From Monoplex corrugatus (lineage: Eukaryota > Mollusca > Gastropoda > Littorinimorpha > Ranellidae): a stretch of DNA of 64,000 bases. The position numbers and the translations under genes were made by a program. Below, piece by piece: positions 48,702-58,256 of this stretch (its first letter is position 1; each line of letters starts with the position of its first letter). Below the pieces are notes generated by a model. That model did not search any database. It was not told where the DNA came from and worked only from the letters and a program-made list of their open reading frames with translations. Location: the NCBI GenBank assembly GCA_030674185.1, contig JAPXFY010000086.1, positions 41,085-105,084 on the forward strand. The letters run 5' to 3'.

Positions 48702-48965
48702 AAACAAACGATGAAAAAATCATGGAACATATGAACACTACACAATGCGTACATAAAACTTACAAACAAACGATGAAATAATCATGGAACATATGAACAC
48801 TACACAATGCGGACATAAAACTTACAAACAAACGATGAAATAATCATGGAACATATGAACACTACACAATGCGGACATAAAACTTACAAACAAAACAAAC
48901 AAACAAACAAACAAACAAAACAAACAAACAAACAAACAAAACAAACAAACAAACAAACAAACAAA
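48702..48965. repeat. 65 bp minisatellite (right part, B) and (AAAC)n
   Basis: Three to four units, then a longer (caaa)n tract than in A. Confidence 0.9.
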
Positions 48966-49138
48966 ACCCATGGACTGTAAGTGACGGCAACTATGGCACG
49001 ACAACGTAGGGCTGGTAGGCCAACAGTTTGGACTTGTTGTGACAGGAGTGGATCCACTGGGGCCGCACAAACACCAAACCAGGGTTCTCCGTCAACGCCT
49101 GCAACACAACCAACACGAGTCACACACCGCTACCATGG

Positions 49139-49424
49139 CACGGCTGCATTTTCCCAGCCATTCTGACACCCTCTAGTTGAGAGCCGGCATCACCTGCAAG
49201 AGCGAATGCTACTTTTAGCCAGGCAGGGTCGACCACAGTCTTAACTCTGTAGCGCGCCTTTGTGCTCAAGCACTAGTGATAAAGAAGGAAGCTGAGTGCG
49301 CTATACACGGCAGCGGGACGGGTGAAAAGGGTGTGGGGAGTGGAAGGGAAGGGGAAAGATGCGCGCTATTAATAGCCGGCAGAGCAGAGCCACCAACTAA
49401 AGTATCTCGGATTTGTGCTCCGTG
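49139..49424. mobile_element. 286 bp insertion with ATGG target duplication (unit B only)
   Basis: Absent from A at the matching point (near 27753). Flanked by ATGG at 49135-49138 and 49425-49428. Ends CACGG and CCGTG are inverse. No coding frame. Looks like a small non-autonomous DNA transposon; family unknown. Confidence 0.6.
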
Positions 49425-49429
49425 ATGGC

Positions 49430-49600
49430 AGTTTCAATTTCAGTTTCAGTTTCTCAAGATGACGTCTCCACGCTTGGAACGAATTCCATACATATATGCA
49501 CTAACGTCCCAGGTGCCACGTGTATGGTGACCATGGCACAAGCCTTAAGCCTGCACATAAACCCATGAGCTGGCCAGGTCCTGAGGCCCTACCTAGACTG
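49430..49600 (-). mobile_element. SINE family 2, 3' part
   Basis: B partner of 27758-27905. Confidence 0.7.
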
Positions 49601-49651
49601 TGTTTTACCTAGTCTGTATTTTATACTGGTATTTTATTAGCCTACCATTGG

Positions 49652-49984
49652 AATGTTGAGAGTTCCATGGACAGCAAAGAAAACAAACAAGACAGTCTTG
49701 ATGGAGGCAGACACAGGTAGATCATTTATAAGGAAGATTAGGAAAAGACAGGCAACATTTATAGGCCATTTTATGAGGAAAGGGGAATTGGAGCACCTGG
49801 TCCCAACGGGAAAGCTGGAGGGAAAGAGAGCACCGGGTAGACCCAGGGAGAAGATACTTGAAGGACTTGCAGAGTGGCTGGGGACAAGGAGGGTGGAAGA
49901 GATGCTTGAGGCAACAAGTGATAGAGACAGATGGAAGTCCATAATCGCCAACGCCATGCGGCAAGGCACCTGATGATGATGATG
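49652..49984 (+). mobile_element. RTE-type LINE C-terminal fragment
   Basis: 106-codon frame LRVPWTAKKTNKTVLMEADT to MRQGT and (GAT)4; B partner of 27983-28314. Confidence 0.9.
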
Positions 49985-50129
49985 ACCACTGGAATAATCT
50001 CGGTTACATGTAAATGACATGTGTATGTGTGTATCTTACCTTCAAAAAAGGAACATCTATTTGAAGTAAATAAATAAATCATTAAAGGTCTGAATCACAA
50101 CACAACTACTATACTGTATTAAAAAAACA

Positions 50130-50202
50130 CGCCCAATGTGGGGCTTGAACCCACGACCTTGGGATTTACAGTGCCATGCTCTACCGACTGAGCTAACTGG
50201 GC
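50130..50202 (-). tRNA. tRNA-Lys-derived pseudogene with GTA anticodon
   Basis: B partner of 28460-28532. The acceptor stem is fully paired (gcccagt with attgggc). The anticodon arm TGGCA-CTGTAAA-TCCCA has a C-C mismatch, and the anticodon reads GTA (Tyr codons) on a Lys-type body. A poly(T) terminator is retained. Probably a pseudogene. Confidence 0.6.
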
Positions 50203-50269
50203 TTCTTACCATGGACAGCCAGAGGGTAATCGTTCAGTACAACAGCATGAAAGGTGTTATTTTCCTGAC

Positions 50270-50675
50270 ATCATCATCATCATCATCATCATCATGTGCC
50301 CTGCTGCATGATGTTGGTGATCATGGCCCTCCATTTGTATCTATCCCTTTTTGCCGCAAGCACATCTTCCACCCTCTCTGTCCTCAGCCACCCTGCAAGT
50401 CTGTCTAGTATCTTCTCCTGGGTCTACCTGGTGCTCTCTTTCCCTCCAGCTTTCCAGTTGTGATCAGGTGCTCTAATTCCCCTTTCCTCATAAAATGGCC
50501 TATAAATGTTGCCTGTCTTTTCCTAATCTTCCTTATGAATGATCTTCTTGAGTCTGCCTCCATCAAGACTGTCTCGTTTGTTTTCTTTGCTGTCCATGGA
50601 ACTCTTAACATTCTTCTTAGAAACCACATCTCGGCTGCCTCAATCTTGTTCTGGCTTTGCATGGTTTCAGTACAC
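50270..50675 (-). mobile_element. RTE-type LINE C-terminal fragment
   Basis: Minus frame MQSQNKIEAAEMWFLRRMLR to GKLEGKRAPGRPRRRY, then shifted; (GAT)n at the low end. B partner of 28616-29000. Confidence 0.88.
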
Positions 50676-50964
50676 ACACAATACTTCAACAGGAAAAAAA
50701 AAGGAAAAAGAAAATTACATACACATATTAATGCATTCACACACATAATCTAAGGACATGCCCCTGGCATTCACCACTGTCCAATTTATCGCACAAAGGA
50801 TTTAAAAAACACACCTGAATACAAATTCAAACATAACTAAGGACACTAAAACATATATAAAAACAGGCCTAAATTACCTAAAATTGCTTCTGCATATCTC
50901 ATTTCCTTAGAGCCAAAAATGCACTTAATACACATACCCAATCATCAATCCTAAGAGAAAGTAC

Positions 50965-51165
50965 GTAACACTTTATAGAACACATACAGGTGAATGGACC
51001 AGCAAGGCAGACAATGATAGGAAGAAATGACAGAAAGCAAAGGAGGAAGGCAGAAACAAAGAGAGTGACAGAAAAGAAGACACGTCTAGCACAGAATTTC
51101 CAGAAGGCGGGGATACTATTTATACGGAAAGAGCCCCGGCATCCCCACAGAGGGGGGAAAGCATA
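50965..51165. repeat. Dispersed repeat; empty site for LINE copy 2
   Basis: cctaagagaaagtacgtaac continues directly into actttatagaacacataca. In A a LINE separates these two blocks. Confidence 0.75.
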
Positions 51166-51255
51166 TCCGGTCAAACTGAGGAGAAAAGTCGAGCCCTTTA
51201 TGGGAAGCGAATCCTGGCATGCGAACGTCTGAACCATTCTGCCACTCTTCTCCCT
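51166..51255 (-). mobile_element. SINE family 2 head remnant
   Basis: Only the tRNA-like head (ggcagaatggttcagacgtt, inverse) and gtcaaactgaggagaaaagt survive. About 680 bp of body present in A (31580-32258) is missing. Confidence 0.65.
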
Positions 51256-51310
51256 GAAAGTATTACAGTGGTGAGTGTAGCGCTTGCACTGCCCTTACCC
51301 ATCATCTGTT

Positions 51311-53061
51311 GTACTTGACACAGTACACTGACCTCTGACACAGTACACTGACCTCTGACACAGTACACTGACCTGACACAGTACACTGACCTGACACAGA
51401 ACACTGACCTCTGACACAGTACACTGACCTGACACAGTACACTGACCTGACACAGAACACTGACCTCTGACACAGTACACTGACCTCTGACACAGTACAC
51501 TGACCTGACACAGTACACTGACCTCTGACACAGTACAGACCTGACAGTACACTGACCTGACACAATACACTGACCTCTGACACAGTACACTGACCTGACA
51601 CTGACCTGACACAGTACACTGACCTCTGACACAGTACACTGACCTGACACAGTATACTGACCTGACACAGAACACTGACCTCTGACACAGTACACTGACC
51701 TGACAGTACACTGACCTGACACAGTACACTGACCTCTTGACACAGTACACTGACCTGACAGTACACTGACCTCTGACACAGTACACTGACCTGACACAGT
51801 ACACTGACCTCTGACACAGTACACTGACCTGACACAGTACACTGACCTCTGACAGTACACTGACACAGTACACTGACCTCTGGTACAGTACACTGATCTC
51901 TGACAGTACACTGACCTCTGACACAGTACACTGACTTGACACAGTACACTGACATCTGACACAGTACTCTGACACAGTACACTGACCTCTGACACAGTAC
52001 ACTGACCTGACACAGTACACTGACCTCTGACACAGTACACTGACCTCTGACACAGTACACTGACCTGACACAGTACACTGACCTGACACAGTACACTGAC
52101 CTCTGACACAGTACACTGACCTGACACAGTACACTGACCTCTGACAGTACACTGACCTGACAGTACACTGACCTCTGACAGTACACTGACCTGACACAGT
52201 ACACTGACCTCTGACAGTACACTGACCTGACACAGTACACTGACCCCTGACACAGTACACTGACCTCTGACACAGTACACTGACCTGACACAGTACACTG
52301 ACCTGACACAGTACACTGACCTGACACAGTACACTGACCTCTGACCTGACACAGTAACTGACCTCTGACAGTACACTGACCTCTGACAGTACACTGACCT
52401 CTGACACAGTACACTGATCTCTGACAGTACACTGACCTGACACAGTACACTGACCTCTGACACAGTACACTGACCTGACACAGTACACTGACCTCTGACA
52501 GTACACTGACCTGACACAGTACACTGACTCCTGACACAGTACACTGACCTCTGACACAGTACACTGACCTGACACAGTACACTGACCTGACACAGTACAC
52601 TGACCTGACACAGTACACTGACCTCTGACCTGACACAGTAACTGACCTCTGACAGTACACTGACCTCTGACAGTACACTGACCTCTGACACAGTACACTG
52701 ACCTCTGACACAGTACACTGACCTCTGACACAGTACACTGACCTGACACAGTACACTGACCTGACACAGTACACTGACACCGTACACTGACCTCTGACAC
52801 AGTACACTGACCTGACACAGTACACTGACCTCTGACACAGTACACTGACCTGACACAGTACACTGACCTCTGACACAGTACACTGACCTCTGACAGTACA
52901 CTTACCTGACACAGTACACTGACCCCTGACACAGTACACTGACCTCTGACACAGTACACTGACCTCTGACACGGTACATTGACCTCTGACAAGTACACTG
53001 ACCTGTGACACAGTACACTGACCTCTGACAAGTACACTGACCTCTGACACAGTACACTGAC
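51311..53061. repeat. 18/20 bp minisatellite, unit B copy (~90 repeats)
   Basis: Same unit as 32419-33908, more heterogeneous: extra 14-16 bp forms such as ctgacagtacactgac. In the XRCC1 sense (minus) it starts immediately at the donor of exon 53062-53137. The 500-600 codon minus frames through it are read-through and are not annotated. Confidence 0.97.
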
Positions 53062-53137
53062 CTGTTCAAAATTGTCGTCCCAGCGAGAGGCGGTCACCAC
53101 ATACTTCACTCTGTCTGTCATGTATTCTTCCAGTACC
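53062..53137 (-). CDS. XRCC1: XRCC1 exon, second BRCT domain, C-terminal half
   Basis: Acceptor ttctctgtgcag ends at 53138. The exon joins the GG of the previous exon to make a Gly codon, then reads VLEEYMTDRVKYVVTASRWD followed by DNFEQ. In vertebrate XRCC1 the matching stretch follows the AFNG motif of BRCT2, with conserved L-Y-DRV-V-A-WD-FE spacing. This BRCT domain binds DNA ligase III in vertebrates. It ends in phase 0 at gaacag-gtcagt; the donor and all downstream sequence are minisatellite. The final exon, expected to carry the P-W-C-EKQKL-P motif, was not located in the window. Confidence 0.88.
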
Positions 53138-53164
53138 CTGCACAGAGAAAATAAAATGCACTGA

Positions 53165-53450
53165 AAAAGAAACTTCTGTCACCTCCACCGACTACAGCAA
53201 AGCATCTGACAGCGTCATTCAACTCCACCCATTCAACACAATGGTCAAAATGGGCTTTCCCAAACACCTCATCGCATTAATTGCCTCATTATATACAGAC
53301 CAAAAGGCTACAGTTAGATGGAACAATCAGTAATGTTAGTTCTTCAACATCCACAGGGAGTTAGACAAGGTTGTGTCCTCTCACTCTATCTCTTTAACAT
53401 CTACATGGAACAAGTCATGAGAGATGCTGATGTAGAAATACATGCAATAT
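53165..53450 (+). mobile_element. RTE-type LINE reverse transcriptase fragment
   Basis: Plus strand shows TDYSKASDSVIQLHPFNTMV, KMGFPKHLIALIASLYTDQK, ATVRWNNQ, stop, then GVRQGCVLSLYLFNIYMEQV. It matches the YSKAFDSV...GVRQGC segment of the element at 58257, with stops and shifts. Confidence 0.88.
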
Positions 53451-53541
53451 TTCTACTTTCTTATGATAAATGTATGAAATGTCTCGGACGGAACAGCTAA
53501 CACCAAAACTTGGCAGAACTAATCTTCGTTATCATGCCCTT

Positions 53542-54599
53542 TTAACCCTCTTGTATCTGTATTCTAGAGCTGAACTGCCCCTAGGTTTTGAATTCTTTCA
53601 AGTTTTTGCCCCCAAAATAGGGTTTCTCTGTTCATGAGTACACTGTGAGCATGTCTGATCAGATATAAAGCTAGAAATTTGTCAGGTGTCGGTAAACATG
53701 CTTTACTTGGACATGAAAGTATGTCTTTCTAACCACTGCCTGTCGTGTCACTGTCACCAAAGATGTCACCAAACATGAATAAATACGTGACACATATATA
53801 TGAGAACAAGAGAAGCACACCTATACGTGACCACAGCATATACAGATGAGTAATGAATTAGAGTATGGTGTAGCTAAAGTGTCTAACAGCATTTCCATGT
53901 GATAGTACTCACAGTGGTCACCAAATGTCACCAAGTTCTCCTCAGGTATTTACACAGTTTGTTCTGGTAGTTTTTTCACTATTTTTCTTTCCACAACAAA
54001 ACCACATTCAATGTTCATACTACAGTTTACTAATTGTCAGTATAAAAACAAAAAAATAATCTAAAGGTTTGGCATCAGCTGGCAGTATACAAGTTGGTCC
54101 GACCCAGAGATCAAATTTCTTTACTGTCAGCAGAACCAGTGCTGGGTGCCACGTTCACTGGAATGCGGTCAGCGGCGCGTTATCTTCTGTGTCGGTCTGC
54201 TCTCCTAAATCACAGTTTTCATCATCTTCCCCCTCACAAACCTCAATATCTGACTCAGCTATATCTTCGTGTTTTTCTAATTCACGAACAGTAGTATTTA
54301 ATTCCTCCTCTGAATAATCCGGAGAATCATCTGTATCCTGAAAACCGTCTGCTACAAAGGGCATCGCCATTTTTCCACACACTACGCGGAATGAATTAAA
54401 ATACCCCCATCATTCTTTTACACGCTTGGTCTTTAGAGAATGGATGTGTGTGTAGTTCTAATTTTACCAAGATCATCTCATTGGATGACAACTAGGTTGC
54501 CAGTGTGAGAAACATGTGGTCAGTATGTCATCAAAATAGCCTATGAACGTGGCTGACTTTTACAGACGGGTGCCACCATAACAAAGCTAAAAAGGTTAA
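53542..54599 (-). mobile_element. piggyBac-like element with N-terminal transposase remnant
   Basis: Flanked by TTAA at 53542-53545 and 54596-54599; ends CCCTCTTGTATC and (inverse) CCTTTTTAGCTT. A minus frame at 54155-54382 codes 75 residues rich in Asp/Glu (DGFQDTDDSPDYSEEELNTT, ENCDLGEQTDTEDNAPLTAF), like the acidic N-terminus of piggyBac transposases, and ends at a stop with no catalytic domain. It sits in an XRCC1 intron. The TIR match is weak. Confidence 0.45.
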
Positions 54600-54670
54600 A
54601 AGTGTAGCGTTATCTCAACAACAACACCCAACTGTTAACGAAAAAAATGTTTAAAAAAAACAACCCTCAC

Positions 54671-54997
54671 CCGTCATACGCTGCGATATAGCGAGTCAGT
54701 AAACGGCGCTCAGCAGGATCAAAGTCTCCGTAAAAGAAGAAATGTTTCCCAGCAAAGAAATCCGGAAGATCAGGCAGACCTGAATCAGCGCTGTCTGCAT
54801 CCATATCCACAACGTTGTTCTTGCCAGGTTCATCTTCATCGGTAGAATCAGCAAAGAGATCCAAAGCTGGGTCACGGTCAACGTCCTTCACCTCTGGTTT
54901 GGTGTCCTTCACCCCTGCTTTGCCCTTGACCGGCTTTTTGCCCTTTGTGTGTGGCTCATCCTCTGGCTCCTTCTTAGGCTTGGTTTTCTCTGTGGCT
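54671..54997 (-). CDS. XRCC1: XRCC1 exon, acidic linker plus start of second BRCT domain
   Basis: 327 bp between acceptor ttaccaacag and donor gacgg-gtgagg, phase 2 at both ends. It reads ATEKTKPKKEPEDEPHTKGK, a Lys-rich segment, then DPALDLFADSTDEDEPGKN, then LPDLPDFFAGKHFFFYGDFD and PAERRLLTRYIAAYDG. The last part aligns by eye with the start of vertebrate XRCC1 BRCT2 (PELPDFFQGKHFF-YG-F-ERR-L-RY). The FADSTDEDEPG segment sits where vertebrate XRCC1 has its CK2-phosphorylated site bound by the FHA domains of PNKP and aprataxin. XRCC1 is the nuclear scaffold of single-strand break repair. The frame also continues upstream into the intron, but the splice joins fix the exon. Confidence 0.92.
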
Positions 54998-55094
54998 CTG
55001 TTGGTAAGAAACACATTACTGTTATGCTTTTGTTTAGGCCAGGCTTTCCCTCTTTTTTAGTTTTTATTTTTTTACATTGATATTACGTATGTGG

Positions 55095-55330
55095 TGTTAT
55101 CAGAGACTACTATATGTCAAATGGACAGAAAGAAGAAGTAATGAAAGTGTCCAGGAAGAATCTGATATCACCAGAAAACTACCAGCAGACATCAACAAGA
55201 GAAGATAAAACACACAGGCCATGTGTCACACAGCAAGAACACGAACCTTGTGGCAACCATCTTTCAAGGACGAACAGCAAAAAGGAAGAGAGGCACAGAA
55301 TTTCCAGAAAGTGGGGATACCATTTATACT
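55095..55330 (+). mobile_element. RTE-type LINE C-terminal fragment (second family)
   Basis: Relic with tcaaatggacagaaagaaga and tgaaagtgtccaggaagaat, the WTERRSNES-type region of intact RTE. It ends in the dispersed agtggggataccatttatac motif. Heavily frame-shifted. Confidence 0.65.
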
Positions 55331-55599
55331 GAAAAAGTTCCCGGCATCCTCATGGGGGCGTCAAATCTTTCACTAACCAACCTTTTCTGCATAAAGAAAT
55401 TTTAAAGCAAACCGTTTTCCTGTCGTTGTTTTTAACATACACTGGTGTACTTTACAGTTTTGAACAAAAGTTACTTTACAAGTCTGGTGATAAGACAGCA
55501 CACGTATTGTTTCCATGGTAATGCGAAAATAAGAAATTCATCTCTACTGACAAAACTGAAAAGCATCAACAGACACTGACACATCTATGTACAACGAAA

Positions 55600-55992
55600 T
55601 GAACAATCATACAGTGGATGAAACAGTTCGAAGAATTGATCAACCAACTAGAAAGGCTCAATATTGATGGAAAAGATCTAATAATAATTAGAAATATAAA
55701 CTGGGAACAAACAGCTGCAATGAGAATAGAAAACAATATAAGCTCTTTCCAAAACATCATAAGAGGGGGGGGACAGGCAGGGTTGTATTCTGTCACCAGA
55801 TTTGCTTTCATTTTACAGCGAAAACATCATGAAAAACCCCGGGATAAAGGTTGGAGGAAGAATGATAAACAACATTCGTTATGTAAATGACACCATGTTA
55901 ATTGCAGAAAATTAAAAAGACCTACAAAACCTTGTGAATACAATAGAAATAGAAACAAAACTACAGGGCTGGAGCTAAATAGCAAGAAGACT
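55600..55992 (+). mobile_element. RTE-type LINE reverse transcriptase core fragment
   Basis: Plus strand: MKQFEELINQLERLNIDGKD, LIIIRNINWEQTAAMRIENN, then shifted GCILSPDLLSFYSENIMKNP-like and MINNIRYVNDTMLIAE (YADD decayed to YVND). It belongs to an RTE subfamily distinct from the intact copy. Confidence 0.8.
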
Positions 55993-55998
55993 GAAATA

Positions 55999-56148
55999 AT
56001 AATTAATAATAATTACAATATTTATATAGCGCAAAATCTTGATAAAATCAAATCTAAGCGCTGAAACACACACACACACACGCACGCACACACACGCACG
56101 CACGCACGCACACGCACGCACGCACGCACACACACGCACCCACGCACA

Positions 56149-56208
<60 letters not shown>

Positions 56209-56852
56209 CTATAAATGGGGAGAAAGAATAAAAGCAATGGAAAATTACAGAGAGCATATTATATACAATTATATATTGCAATGTGATTCCCCTCCGAGTG
56301 GAGACAGGCTGCAGAGGGGATTGAGTGAGGTCAGGATTTTATGCAGAGGAGAAAAGGTGAGTTTTGAGAGCGGACTTGAAGGAGACAAAAGTAGGTTGCT
56401 GACGGACTGAGAGAGGAAGTTTGTTCCAGGAGAGCGGACCAGAAACAGAGAAGGCTCGTGGATCATAGGTATTGAGCTTAGTGCGTGGAAAGCGAAAAGT
56501 CAGAGGATTGGAGGCAGAGCGGAGGGTACGTGAGGGAACATAGATCTCAAGTAGGCTTGACAGGTAATTGGGGGCTACATTATTGAGGCTTTTGTAGCAC
56601 ATGGTGTCTAGTTTGTACTGTATGCGCTTTGATACAGGGAGTCAGTGAAATTGTGCCAGGAGAGGAGATATGTGGTCAGCTTTTTTCTTTTTGAGTACAA
56701 GGTGTGCAGCATTGTTTTGAATGCGCTGTAGGATGTGAGTGGTGGAGGCAGGAAGACCAGACAGGAGTGAACTGCAATAGTCAATGCGAGACATTATGAA
56801 GGAGAGAACGAGTTTTGCAGTTGTTTCCACAGAGAGATACTTCCTGATCATG
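55999..56852 (-). mobile_element. CR1/L2-type LINE, 5'-truncated, copy 4
   Basis: Minus frames [20 protein letters not shown], then after a stop MCYKSLNNVAPNYLSSLLEI to [19 protein letters not shown], 3' (CA/GCAC) tract and tatagcgcaaaatcttgata tail. Located in an XRCC1 intron. Confidence 0.9.
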
Positions 56853-56871
56853 GTAATCAGTAAAAAACAAG

Positions 56872-57303
56872 AATGTTATATAGAACCGACACTGTTGTAT
56901 GGTTGTGAGGCATGGACAGTCAACATGCAAAGTCAGAACAACATTGAGGAAATTGAAATGTGGTTTCTAAGAAGAATGTTGAGAGTTCCTTGGACAGCAA
57001 AGAAAACAAACGAGACAGTCTTGAATGAGGCAGACACAAGAAGATCATTAATAAAGAAGATTAGGAAAAGACAAGCAACATTTATAGGCCGTTTTATAAG
57101 GAAAGGGGGAATTTGAGCACCTGGTCACAACAGGAAAGCTGGAGGCAAAGAGAACACCAGGCAGAACCAGAGAGAAACTACTGGACGGACTTGCAGGGTG
57201 GCTGAGGACAGAGAGGGTGGGAGATGTACTTGCAGCAACAGGGGATAGATTCGTGTAGAGGGCCATAACTGCCAACACCTTGCGGCAGGGCACATGATAA
57301 TGA
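56872..57303 (+). mobile_element. RTE-type LINE C-terminal fragment
   Basis: PTLLYGCEAWTVNMQSQNNI, EMWFLRRMLRVPWTAKKTNE and KKIRKRQATFIGRFIRKGGI then stop; degraded GRTREKLLDGLAGWL-like remainder and ataatgatg tail. The longest N-terminal reach of this family here. Confidence 0.88.
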
Positions 57304-57675
57304 TGACACAGTTTGGTGATAGATCTGTATTCTACAACACTTTGTTGTGTTCCGTCTGCCGTATCGCTTATGTGGGTGCAGACGTTAAACTCCAAACAAA
57401 CAAACCAACAAAAAAAAAGAAGAAAAAAAAGATCTGCATTCTCATCAAGTCTTGCATTTCCTAAAAGTGTTTTCGGTATCATGAAGCTGCATATACACAA
57501 AAATATGTATGTAAATAAATACACACATACATATGCATGAAAAACAGGTAAACATCATGCACCCCATCCACCATACACACAATACAAAATGTAAATATTT
57601 CACCCTCTCCCACATCCCTCTCCCCCCCCCCCCCCATCCCCCCCAATCCATTTCAGTCACTGCTGGTGTACATAC

Positions 57676-57733
57676 CGTCTGATCTCTTCGTCGGTATCAT
57701 CAGCTGAATCGGTATTCCCACCGTACTTGTCAT
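57676..57733 (-). CDS. XRCC1: XRCC1 exon, acidic linker (58 bp)
   Basis: Acceptor ttgtgttgcag, donor agacg-gtatgt. Phases (1 in, 2 out) match both neighbours, giving DDKYGGNTDSADDTDEEIRR across the joins. It parallels the DSGDTEDELRRVAEQK stretch just before the CK2/FHA site of vertebrate XRCC1. It is too short to appear as an open frame by itself and is recognised from splice signals and the flanking exons. Confidence 0.85.
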
Positions 57734-57802
57734 CTGCAACACAATTGGTCAATCGAATCAGTTAACCAAAATTCATACTACTCTCAAAGAAAGCAATGTG
57801 AT

Positions 57803-58246
<444 letters not shown>

Positions 58247-58256
58247 CTCACCTGTC

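Noticed and set aside
51198..53121. Minus-strand frames of 567-608 codons (and 350-510 codons at 32320-33985) with Ser-Val-Tyr-Cys-Val-Arg repeats
   Set aside because: Read-through of 18/20 bp minisatellites; three overlapping frames are open at once and none has a non-repeat domain except the short XRCC1 exon at one end.
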